From positions 1-64,000 of the forward strand of contig NZ_CAMVDO010000010.1 in the NCBI RefSeq assembly GCF_947166265.1: a DNA stretch of 64,000 bases. The letters run 5' to 3'. Each line of letters opens with the position of its first letter. Position 1 is the first letter of the stretch. Positions 1-7,334 of this stretch are shown in pieces. The notes under the pieces are model-generated. The model saw only the letters and a list, made by a program, of their open reading frames with translations. It was not told the origin of the DNA and did no database searches. The position numbers and the translations under genes were made by a program. The DNA is from an uncultured Fibrobacter sp. Its GTDB lineage: Bacteria; Fibrobacterota; Fibrobacteria; Fibrobacterales; Fibrobacteraceae.

Positions 1-1149
1 AACAGAAATCATTTGAGTGGACACTCCGCGCTGGGCCTTGACCTGAACAACATAATAGGTGCCGGGTTTCAAGCAAGACTTATCAAGATTTTTTGTTTTC
101 GCGACGAGAGTTCCATCTAGGGAATACACCCGAAACGACTCAGCCGAATTTTTCAAGCGGGTAGCCCCAACACGCGCACCGCCATAAATCGAGGAAGTCT
201 TGCGAAAGCCGGAATTCGCCTTGGACACGCGGGCGGCATCAAAGAAACGAACCATTTTGTACAAATTTTCATCCGAGTACATCACGCTTTCGCCATGGAC
301 GCCATCGGGGACTAGAACAAGTTCTGCCACTACGTTGTGAATCCGAAGGGAATCATAAAGTTCCTCGCTTTGTTCCTTATTCACCACCGGGTCTGCCGTT
401 CCATGGAATAAAATGACGGGTGGATCGTCTTCGCTGGCATAGTACGGAGAACTCGCCACAAGATATTTGTCCTTGTTGCCTTCGCGTTCGGCTCCGATGA
501 AAGCTCCTTCGAAGGTACCGTTCACACCGCCAATGGGATTCATGGTATAGATGTCGGTCGGGGGAGACCAAAGCGACGCCGCATCGATGCAACTGCTGAA
601 CGAGGTAAACTTGCCGAGGTTCCCCACCAAATCGACCGTCACCGTACCGGCCCTTCCCTCGGTCAGGCCGCAAGTTGTCGCCACCAAACTTGAAAGGTGC
701 CCACCCGACGAAAATCCAGACATGGCCACAAACGAAGTGTCTATCTTGAATCTCGCCGCGTTAGCGCGAATAAAGCGCACTGCGGCCTTGAGGTCGTGCA
801 ACTGCGCCGGATAAATGGCATCGCTTGAAGCTCGATGATTCAGCGTCACTACGGCATAGCCCGCATTAAGAAGCGTGGCACATATCGTATGCAAATCGGT
901 AAATTCCTTCATGTTGTTGAGGCCCCAGGCGCTACCGTAAGTGTGCAACACGACAGGGTACGAGTCTTTAATTTGTTTTGGAAGATAGACGTCCAGCATG
1001 TGGTAGACCATCCCGTCTCCCACGTAGTCCACATCGGAAAACTTTGCGGAGTATTCCAATTTGCCGGTAACGGTCTGATTACCGCTAAAGTTTTGGGCAA
1101 ATGCAGAAACGGCAAGCAACAGACATAACACCGCAAAGAACCATTTCAT
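1..1149 (-). CDS. Secreted alpha/beta hydrolase (esterase/lipase-like), 3' end beyond window
   Basis: Read from the ATG at 1149 the frame stays open to the window edge (about 383 codons). It opens with a signal peptide (MKWFFAVLCLLLAVSAFAQ). An alpha/beta-hydrolase body follows, with the nucleophile elbow GFSSGG (Ser nucleophile), a likely acid in HGTADPVV and a likely His in PDGVHGES. The usual oxyanion HGG motif is replaced by HTYGSAWG. The C-terminal part (FRVYSLDGTLVAKTKNL, then LKPGTYYVVQV) resembles the sorting-type beta domain found on many secreted Fibrobacter enzymes, so export by a type IX-like route is plausible but inferred. Substrate unknown; related families include carbohydrate and feruloyl esterases. 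The stop codon is not in the window. Confidence 0.85.
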   Translation of the reverse strand, partial: MKWFFAVLCLLLAVSAFAQNFSGNQTVTGKLEYSAKFSDVDYVGDGMVYHMLDVYLPKQIKDSYPVVLHTYGSAWGLNNMKEFTDLHTICATLLNAGYAVVTLNHRASSDAIYPAQLHDLKAAVRFIRANAARFKIDTSFVAMSGFSSGGHLSSLVATTCGLTEGRAGTVTVDLVGNLGKFTSFSSCIDAASLWSPPTDIYTMNPIGGVNGTFEGAFIGAEREGNKDKYLVASSPYYASEDDPPVILFHGTADPVVNKEQSEELYDSLRIHNVVAELVLVPDGVHGESVMYSDENLYKMVRFFDAARVSKANSGFRKTSSIYGGARVGATRLKNSAESFRVYSLDGTLVAKTKNLDKSCLKPGTYYVVQVKAQRGVSTQMISV

Positions 1150-1191
1150 GAATTCACCTTCCTGCACCTGAATTACCTACAAAATATAAAC

Positions 1192-1219
1192 AAAAAACCG
1201 CCCCGTTAAAGGAGCGGCA
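1192..1219 (-). terminator. Rho-independent terminator after dxr
   Basis: On the minus strand a CCGCTCC / GGGGCGG stem is followed by TTTTTTG. It lies just beyond the dxr stop and separates dxr from the hydrolase gene. Confidence 0.75.
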
Positions 1220-1246
1220 AGTAATTCTGTTGCACAAAATTACAAA

Positions 1247-2395
1247 TTACTTAATCAGGTCGAGCGTCAGGCGGCGAGCCTCGGCGTCGGCTTCAAGCAC
1301 CTGGTCGAGCGTCAGGTGACCGGTCACGTTCGGGGCACCGGCCATAATGGTTTCCACATGGCGCGGGATGTCGGTGAACTTGAGGTTACCCTTGAGGAAC
1401 GCATCCACGAGCACTTCGTTCGCAGCATTCATCATCGAAGGAACGATACCGCCACGGCGGCCCGCCTCGAACGCAAGGGCGAGGCAGCGGAACTTGTTGA
1501 AGTCCGGTTCGAAGAAGGTCAGTTTCGCGAGCGTCGGCAGGTCGATACGCTTGGTATCGAGCTGCAGGCGATCGGGCCACGTGAGCGCCACCTGAATCGG
1601 GATGCGCATGTCAGGAGCACCAAGCTGCGCCATCAGGGAGCCGTCGCGGAACTGCACCAGCGAATGTACCATGGACTGCGGGTGAACCACCACCTTGATC
1701 TGGTCGTACGGAATGTGGAACAGGAAATGAGCTTCGAGAACTTCGAGGCCCTTGTTCATCATAGAGGCGGAGTCGATGGTAATCTTCTTGCCCATGCTCC
1801 ACACCGGGTGATTTAGGGCGTCGGCCACGGTGATGTTTTCAAACTTTTCAATCGGCCATTCACGGAAGGGGCCGCCCGATGCCGTAATTTCGAGGAATTC
1901 GACTTCGTGTTCGCGCTTGCCGCCTTCGAGGCACTGGAAAATAGCGCTGTGTTCGGAATCAATCGGCGTAATGAAGGACTTCGGATTTTCAGCAAGCTTG
2001 TCCCAAATCACAGGGCCTGCCATGACCATGGTTTCTTTGTTGGCGAGAGCCACATGCTTGCCGTGTTCGATAGCGGTAATGGTCGGGAGGCAACCCACGG
2101 CGCCCATCAACGAGTTGATGATGATGTCAGCCTTCGGGTCGGCAGCAAGTTCGCACAGGCCTTCCATGCCGGCGAGCACCTTCATGCCGAGTTCCTTTTC
2201 GAGTTCCTTGGCGGCAGCCTCGTTGAACATGCACACGCGTTCCACCTTGTACTTGCGCACGATTTCGGCAACCTTCGCCACGCTGCTGTTTGCCGCAACG
2301 GCATAAAGATTGAAGATGTCGGAATGCTGGTGAATGACATCGACGCTAGAAGTACCGATAGAACCGGTCGCACCGAGAAGAACTACGTTTTTCAT
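1247..2395 (-). CDS. dxr: 1-deoxy-D-xylulose 5-phosphate reductoisomerase
   Basis: Cytoplasmic enzyme converting DXP to 2-C-methyl-D-erythritol 4-phosphate with NADPH, the committed step of the MEP isoprenoid pathway. The 382-residue length is normal for the family. Visible motifs are the N-terminal dinucleotide loop GATGSIG (8-14), the metal-binding DSEHS (146-150, Asp146 and Glu148), the SGGPFR loop and the MNKGLEVLEAH segment carrying a further metal-ligand Glu. It lies downstream of prmA on the same strand, but 149 bp with a palindromic repeat separate them, so co-transcription is uncertain. Confidence 0.97.
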   Translation of the reverse strand: MKNVVLLGATGSIGTSSVDVIHQHSDIFNLYAVAANSSVAKVAEIVRKYKVERVCMFNEAAAKELEKELGMKVLAGMEGLCELAADPKADIIINSLMGAVGCLPTITAIEHGKHVALANKETMVMAGPVIWDKLAENPKSFITPIDSEHSAIFQCLEGGKREHEVEFLEITASGGPFREWPIEKFENITVADALNHPVWSMGKKITIDSASMMNKGLEVLEAHFLFHIPYDQIKVVVHPQSMVHSLVQFRDGSLMAQLGAPDMRIPIQVALTWPDRLQLDTKRIDLPTLAKLTFFEPDFNKFRCLALAFEAGRRGGIVPSMMNAANEVLVDAFLKGNLKFTDIPRHVETIMAGAPNVTGHLTLDQVLEADAEARRLTLDLIK

Positions 2396-2448
2396 AAAAA
2401 GCCTCTTTTTTTATACAACACGAAAGATAAAAAAATGACATTCCGAAG

Positions 2449-2522
2449 ATTCCCGCCTTCGCGGGAATGACAGTCTACAATAGATCCTTTGACTTCGCCC
2501 TTCGGCAGGCTCAGGGACCTTA
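2449..2522. repeat. Composite palindromic intergenic repeat
   Basis: A perfect hairpin (ATTCCCGCC TTC GCGGGAAT-type, 2449-2468) is followed by a 'GATCC..TTCGAC..CTCAGGGACC'-type unit. Relatives occur at 5093, 22443, 36076, 40163, 63395 and inside feoB at 63876. No coding potential is seen here. Confidence 0.8.
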
Positions 2523-2544
2523 TTAAATTGCCGCCTCGGCTCAT

Positions 2545-3387
2545 TTAGGAGCGCGCGAGCACACTCCACCACTCTGTGCTAATTCGTTCTTCTTTGACTT
2601 TGAAGCCGGCTTCTTCGAACCACTTGAGGATATAATCCTTTTCGGTGAGAAGCTGTCCCGAGATAATCAGTTCACCGCCGGCGGCAAGCAGGTCTTCGAT
2701 GTCGTCGCGAAGCGGCCAGAGTTCGCTGCGGATCATGTTGCAGAGAATGACATCGAACTTCGCGCCATCCTTAAACGCATCCAGGAATCCGAGGATGCAG
2801 TCGCTTTCCTTAAAGCCGTTGCGTTCAAAGTTTTCGGCAATGCAGGGGATGGTGAGCGGGTCAATTTCAGTACCGACAGCGAGCTTTGCACCCAAGCGGC
2901 GGGCGTACATCGCGAGAATTCCCGTTCCCGTTCCAATGTCGAGCACCGTCTTGCCGTTGAAATCGACCGATTCCATAAGGGTGGCGCAGCTGCTAGTGGT
3001 ATCGTGTTCGCCAGTACCGAAAGCAGTTTTCGCCTCGAGTTCAAGCACCACGGCCTTCGGGTCGTCGGGAGTAAATTCCACCCAGGGCGGGCGCACCCAC
3101 AGATGCGGAGAAACAGACACGGGCTGGGCACGGTCACGCCACCACTTGTCCCAATCCTTAGCGGGTTCGTCACTCAGCGTAAAATGGTACTGCGGAAATT
3201 CATTTACGATACGGTCTCGTTCGGCCTTGTCACCGGTATAGAAACAGAAGTCCGTGCGGCCCTCTTCTTTCGGATCCAATTCTTCGAGCGTAGCCACACC
3301 TGCCTCGAAAAGCAGGTAGCTCGCGATTTCAAATTCTTCGGCGGGGCAGTAGCCCTCGGCCTTGTACCATGTATCGATTTTTTGCAT
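2545..3387 (-). CDS. prmA: Ribosomal protein L11 methyltransferase
   Basis: SAM-dependent methyltransferase that trimethylates ribosomal protein L11. The 280-residue protein has an N-terminal substrate-recognition part and a C-terminal Rossmann methyltransferase fold. Family hallmarks are GTGEHDTT (124-131), the SAM loop LDIGTGTG (149-156) and the CNMIRSELW segment, a variant of the usual N-I/L-x-x-x-L-like motif IV. The ATG at 3387 is chosen; there is no strong ribosome binding site directly before it. A two-hairpin leader lies immediately upstream (3410-3466). Confidence 0.92.
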   Translation of the reverse strand: MQKIDTWYKAEGYCPAEEFEIASYLLFEAGVATLEELDPKEEGRTDFCFYTGDKAERDRIVNEFPQYHFTLSDEPAKDWDKWWRDRAQPVSVSPHLWVRPPWVEFTPDDPKAVVLELEAKTAFGTGEHDTTSSCATLMESVDFNGKTVLDIGTGTGILAMYARRLGAKLAVGTEIDPLTIPCIAENFERNGFKESDCILGFLDAFKDGAKFDVILCNMIRSELWPLRDDIEDLLAAGGELIISGQLLTEKDYILKWFEEAGFKVKEERISTEWWSVLARS

Positions 3388-3409
3388 AGGCGAAATTTAA
3401 AAAGAAAGA

Positions 3410-3466
3410 GACTCGGCGCTCCCCCGCCGAGCCTCTTACCAAGCGAAAACACCTCTAACGCTTGGT
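3410..3466 (-). promoter_or_regulatory. Two-hairpin leader upstream of prmA (attenuator-like)
   Basis: Read on the minus strand, the first stem is ACCAAGCG / CGCTTGGT (3466-3459 with 3445-3438). A strong GAGGCTCGGCG / CGCCGAGTCTC stem followed by TTTCTTTTT comes next, ending about 20 nt before the prmA ATG. The second element looks like an intrinsic terminator inside the 5' leader. Whether it acts as an attenuator or ends a short RNA cannot be told from sequence. Confidence 0.45.
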
Positions 3467-3566
3467 TTAAGCTCCTTCTTGTAAATAAAGATATACAAGA
3501 AATTTCAAAAAAGTGAGAAAAATCACAAAAAAATTGCTCTAAGTTGGAACATTCCTATTTGGGTGA

Positions 3567-3594
3567 TTACATTTTCCGCTTTTCTACGTATATT
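3567..3594 (+). promoter_or_regulatory. Candidate promoter of the Fic gene
   Basis: TTACAT (3567-3572), a 16-nt spacer and TATATT (3589-3594). A start about 7 nt downstream would fall within a few bases of the ATG at 3604, and no Shine-Dalgarno sequence is seen, so the mRNA may be nearly leaderless. Confidence 0.4.
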
Positions 3595-3603
3595 TTGCGT
3601 TAA

Positions 3604-4611
3604 ATGATACCCTCCAAGCCGCTTTTTATTCACCAATACCCCGACTGGACCCAATTTCGCTACAATGCACAAAGCGTAATGGAAGCCCTGGGCCAAACGC
3701 GCCTGCAAGAAGGGCGGCTAATCGGTATCGCAGACCTTGCAGATGACCGCCAGACGGAAACGCAGATGCTCGCCCAGGACATCGTCGCAAGCTACGCCCT
3801 GGACGGCTACATGCTCAACCTGGAAACGGTCATCGACGAAATCGAAAAAAGGAACAGCGCCGAAGGCGAAATCCGCAACTGGATAGGCGCGCTTCAAAAC
3901 GCCCGACTCCCCCTTACCGAAGAAAGGCTGTTCGCATGGCATGCCGCCATCGGTCAGAACAAGGTAAAAAGTTTCAGGACAAAGGAAAATTCAGTGGAAA
4001 CCTTTACCGGGGTCGGCGCCGAAAGAATTCCGCTTGAAATGGGACGGTTCCTGAAATGGTTCGAATGTTCCAGCCAGGATGGGGCAATCAAGGCCGCCAT
4101 AGCGCACTTCTGGTTCTTGACTATCCGCCCCTTTGAAGACGGCAACGGCCGCATTGCAAGGGCCCTTTCGACAATGCTCCTTGCACGAAGCGAAAACACG
4201 AGCCGCTCGCTATTCACGCTTAACCTAGAAATTTTCGAACACCGCGAAGAATATCTTGCAATTCTCGCCCGGACCCAATCGGGAAACGGCGACCTTACCG
4301 AATGGATTCTGTGGTTCCTAAGAACCTTGCGGAACGCCATCGAAAAACGCGAAAGGGATCTTGAAGACACCTTCAAGAAAATGAGGTTCATACAAAAGAA
4401 TCAGCAGAAGGACCTCAAAGGTCGCGAACGGAAAATCGTAGAGGCCGTCTGGAATAAAGACCTTCCCGACATATTCTCGGTAAAGGAAATCGCAAGCCTT
4501 ACCGGTACTAGCCACGATTCCGCGCTCCGAGACATCCAGAACCTGATCAAAAAAGGCATCGTCCGCGCCGAAAGCAAGGGCGGTAGAAGCCAGAAATATT
4601 CGCTGGTCTAA
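3604..4611 (+). CDS. Fic family protein (DUF4172-type) with C-terminal winged helix; altered active site
   Basis: 335 residues. The N-terminal part (PDWTQFRYNAQ..., EGRLIG) matches the DUF4172-type extension, the Fic core covers about 100-250, and a C-terminal winged-helix DNA-binding domain follows (SVKEIASLTGTSHDSALRDIQ). Fic enzymes transfer AMP or related groups to a target hydroxyl using the loop HPFx[D/E]GNGR. Here the loop is RPFEDGNGR (175-183), with Arg at the catalytic His position. The segment SYALDG (63-68) aligns with the autoinhibitory [S/T]xxxE[G/N] motif, with Asp for Glu. Catalysis by the standard mechanism therefore looks impaired; the protein may be a regulator or have another chemistry (inference). 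Confidence 0.9.
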   Translation: MIPSKPLFIHQYPDWTQFRYNAQSVMEALGQTRLQEGRLIGIADLADDRQTETQMLAQDIVASYALDGYMLNLETVIDEIEKRNSAEGEIRNWIGALQNARLPLTEERLFAWHAAIGQNKVKSFRTKENSVETFTGVGAERIPLEMGRFLKWFECSSQDGAIKAAIAHFWFLTIRPFEDGNGRIARALSTMLLARSENTSRSLFTLNLEIFEHREEYLAILARTQSGNGDLTEWILWFLRTLRNAIEKRERDLEDTFKKMRFIQKNQQKDLKGRERKIVEAVWNKDLPDIFSVKEIASLTGTSHDSALRDIQNLIKKGIVRAESKGGRSQKYSLV

Positions 4612-4631
4612 ATTTTATCTATACTTACGAC

Positions 4632-5093
4632 ATGCACCCGTTAGACGCCAAGGCCCTGATCAAAAAGCTATCCCCCTTTATGGAGGAGGACTCGGAAGTA
4701 TTCCGCGAACTGGTCTCGTTTCTAGGGCAAGGGGCAAAAGTGGATGTGCACCACGGAGATCTTTCCAAGTTCCTCGGACACCGTCGCCTTTACCGAGTCA
4801 TACGCCTCAAAGGCGAAAGCTACAAGGACTGCGTCTATCAGCTAGTGGACAACTACCCCGAATCGATGGATGCGCTCGGAATGTTGCGTTACTACAAGGC
4901 GCCCGCAGGCCCCGTCCGCTGGGAAGAAGTGGAGGCCGCCGAAATCGCGATGGGTAACGAGCTTACCATGGCATCGTACGGATGGATGCCCGACGCCTGG
5001 ACTCTGTTCGAAAGAGGCGGCGACAATACGCAGGACAACGAAAGTGACGAGCACGAACTCGTCGCCATCCTTGCGTTCGATTTAGGGGAATAG
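4632..5093 (+). CDS. Hypothetical protein downstream of Fic
   Basis: 153 residues, not recognised. The product is acidic and soluble, without signal peptide or membrane segment, and has an Asp/Glu-rich tail (DNTQDNESDEHE). It starts 20 nt after the Fic stop on the same strand, so it may be co-transcribed, although a TATACT-like hexamer 6 nt before its ATG could give it its own start. No antitoxin-type motif is visible. Function unknown. Confidence 0.7.
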   Translation: MHPLDAKALIKKLSPFMEEDSEVFRELVSFLGQGAKVDVHHGDLSKFLGHRRLYRVIRLKGESYKDCVYQLVDNYPESMDALGMLRYYKAPAGPVRWEEVEAAEIAMGNELTMASYGWMPDAWTLFERGGDNTQDNESDEHELVAILAFDLGE

Positions 5094-5120
5094 ATCCTTC
5101 GACTTCGCTCAGGATGACAC
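5093..5120. repeat. Dispersed palindromic repeat (GATCCTTCGAC...CTCAGGATGACA type)
   Basis: The unit starts at the stop codon of the hypothetical gene and sits between two convergent genes. Its reverse translation gives the CHPERSRR-type peptide typical of spurious ORFs derived from such repeats. Confidence 0.75.
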
Positions 5121-5145
5121 ACTAGATTCGCTAAAACGGAGCGAA

Positions 5146-7284
5146 TTACGGTTTCAGGAATTCGAACAAGGTAATTCCCGGAAGTTTTGCCTTGCTACGA
5201 CTTTTCAGGTAATCGACAAGAGGAAGTTCCAGCACCTGTTTCTTGTATGCGGCATGGCGAAGTAGCGGTTTTTCCCCGTTACGGAACACGACAAAGCCCG
5301 TGTGGGTCGCGTCGAGGTTGTCCATATTCGCGACAAAGGCGACACCCGTTACCATGAGGGGCCCCTCGTAAGGCCTAGACGCCATCTCCACGGCACGGTC
5401 ATAGGGCAGGTAGCGCAACTCCATCGGAGCATCGGGAGATTCGTACTTAATCTTTTTCGCCTTGAAGAACGACTGTTTCGGCATCGTGCGGAAAACAACC
5501 GTATCCCCCTGGATTTTCATGGGGCGGGCAAACGTTCCTTCGCCCACCCAGTCGGCGAGCAGATAATGCTTGCGGTTCACGTAGCCAATGTTTCCACCCC
5601 TGTAGCGGATTTTCTGCAACGTGTTGAAAATTTCGTTTTCGTTCGGGGAAATCGCCATGGCAAGGGCGTGTTCCAGGTACGTCACGCAATCGACCGAGTC
5701 CATATAGACAAGCGGCTTATTTTCAATCGAGTCGAGGTAGCTTTCGCCCATGGGGCCAAGCTTGTAGGGCGTTCCCTTCATGATTCTCGAAAAATATTCA
5801 AGCCTTGCGGTAAGCCCCGCCACGTTCTGCGCCGAAAGCCACATCCGCTTCATTTTCATGAGCGATGCGTAATGGTCGTTCGTCTTATAAACTAGACGCG
5901 TCCACAAGGTGTCCAGGACATCCTTGAGTGTTGCATCCGGGTTTCTCCCCGTTTCGTTCAGATACATGGCAACGGCAAGCGTATCGCCATCGAGCGTATA
6001 GATGTAGCCCACCAGCCCGTGAACTTCACCGATAAAGCCCGTCTTGAAACGCGTAAGCCAGGGGTACGGCAAATCGAGCATGCGCTTGCCACCCGTACCG
6101 AGGCCAGGACCGGCAAAGCTGTTGATATAATACTTTCCCTTGGGGTGACGCGCCATCTTTGCAAGCAGCGCCGTTTCGGTCGAGGGTTTCACCTTGTTCT
6201 TGGGAGAAAGGCCGCAACCGTCCCAGATTTCGAAATCCGCCGTATCGATTCCGATTTCGCGCAGGAATTTCATCTCTGCTGCACGGCCCCCTTCGACACT
6301 TCCCTCGCCCATCTTTTGCGCGCCCAGGTTACGGAAAAGTGTTTCGGCATGCATATTCTGACTGCGCTGATTGATTTCGTCAAGGAAGCTCAGGAAAGGC
6401 GCCGCCGAATACGTGAACGACTTTATCTGTATTCCCTGCGGAACATTTTCCTGTTCGATAAAGGCAATGCCGCGTTCCTTGAGCGCATAGACGAAGGCCG
6501 CCTTGAAATAGGCAATCGGATTTCGCACGGGGAGCACCAACTGGCTAGAATCCACATTGATTCCAATCGCCCCGCCTATCGTAATTTCGGGTTTTGCCGA
6601 ATCGAGAGCCCACGTCCACTTGCGTTTTTTTCCGGGGACCGTCAACATTTCATTTTTCAAGACGACATAGCCCACATCGGGAAGAATCTCTGCACGAGCG
6701 GTATCGCCCACTTTCTCGCCCGGCTTAAAACGGATCATGGTGCAATTGTCGTTGAATCCGAGAGGCGCAATTTCGGCACCGTACCATGCGTCATAAAAAT
6801 TCTTGCGCCAATGTTCGGCACGCCACGGGCCCTTGTAGTAGCTCGAATCCAGGCGGATCATTCCCGATACGGAGTCGATTCCCAAAGCATGAATGGAATC
6901 CGCCATCGCATACAACATGTAAAACGGATCGGCGTAGTAACGGCCCGAAAAATTCGGATCACCGCCGCCACGAACATGGATAGTTCCGACAAACCTGGTA
7001 TGACGCAAGCTTCCGCTTAAGGACACCTCCGTCTTGGGCGCATAATCAAGCGGCAGGTAATGAATTGCGGTCGCCGTCGTCAAGGTTTTCAAAGTACTTG
7101 CAGGCGTGAACTTTTCCTTGCCGCGGATATTCCCCCACTCGGCGCCCGTTTTCACCGAACGAATCGACAGGCCGTAGCGCGAACCCGGAACAACCGAATC
7201 AACGTAAACCTGAAAAGAATCCAGTTGAAAGCCGGCAAAGCAAAATGCCGAGAATAGACAAATTAAGCAAATCAGTTTACGCAT
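5146..7284 (-). CDS. PBP4-type D-Ala-D-Ala carboxypeptidase/endopeptidase fused to a DUF1460-like amidase domain
   Basis: 712 residues with an N-terminal signal peptide. Residues about 20-460 form an S13 peptidase: STLK (63-66, Ser nucleophile with Lys), SQNMHAET (SxN motif) and KTGFIG (KTG motif). This class trims or cross-cleaves peptidoglycan peptides in the periplasm. Residues about 480-712 resemble DUF1460, a papain-like N-acetylmuramoyl-L-alanine amidase-like family, with the Cys in VDCVTYLEHA and the His in THTGFVV. The two domains normally occur as separate proteins, so this looks like a two-activity wall hydrolase. The frame is continuous and the first Met opens a good signal peptide. 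It ends 53 bp from the convergent hypothetical gene. Confidence 0.88.
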   Translation of the reverse strand: MRKLICLICLFSAFCFAGFQLDSFQVYVDSVVPGSRYGLSIRSVKTGAEWGNIRGKEKFTPASTLKTLTTATAIHYLPLDYAPKTEVSLSGSLRHTRFVGTIHVRGGGDPNFSGRYYADPFYMLYAMADSIHALGIDSVSGMIRLDSSYYKGPWRAEHWRKNFYDAWYGAEIAPLGFNDNCTMIRFKPGEKVGDTARAEILPDVGYVVLKNEMLTVPGKKRKWTWALDSAKPEITIGGAIGINVDSSQLVLPVRNPIAYFKAAFVYALKERGIAFIEQENVPQGIQIKSFTYSAAPFLSFLDEINQRSQNMHAETLFRNLGAQKMGEGSVEGGRAAEMKFLREIGIDTADFEIWDGCGLSPKNKVKPSTETALLAKMARHPKGKYYINSFAGPGLGTGGKRMLDLPYPWLTRFKTGFIGEVHGLVGYIYTLDGDTLAVAMYLNETGRNPDATLKDVLDTLWTRLVYKTNDHYASLMKMKRMWLSAQNVAGLTARLEYFSRIMKGTPYKLGPMGESYLDSIENKPLVYMDSVDCVTYLEHALAMAISPNENEIFNTLQKIRYRGGNIGYVNRKHYLLADWVGEGTFARPMKIQGDTVVFRTMPKQSFFKAKKIKYESPDAPMELRYLPYDRAVEMASRPYEGPLMVTGVAFVANMDNLDATHTGFVVFRNGEKPLLRHAAYKKQVLELPLVDYLKSRSKAKLPGITLFEFLKP

Positions 7285-7334
7285 ATCAAAATCAGCAAAG
7301 ATTGCTTCGCGCCCTGCAACAACATCGGAATCAT

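Noticed and set aside
3604-5093. Fic plus downstream small gene as a toxin-antitoxin pair
   Set aside because: Fic antitoxins are usually upstream and carry the SxxxEG motif; the downstream protein has no such motif and the Fic active site is itself altered.
4892-5122. Minus-strand frame starting CHPERSRR
   Set aside because: Its start is encoded by a dispersed repeat and the rest is antisense to the hypothetical gene; this is a known type of spurious ORF.
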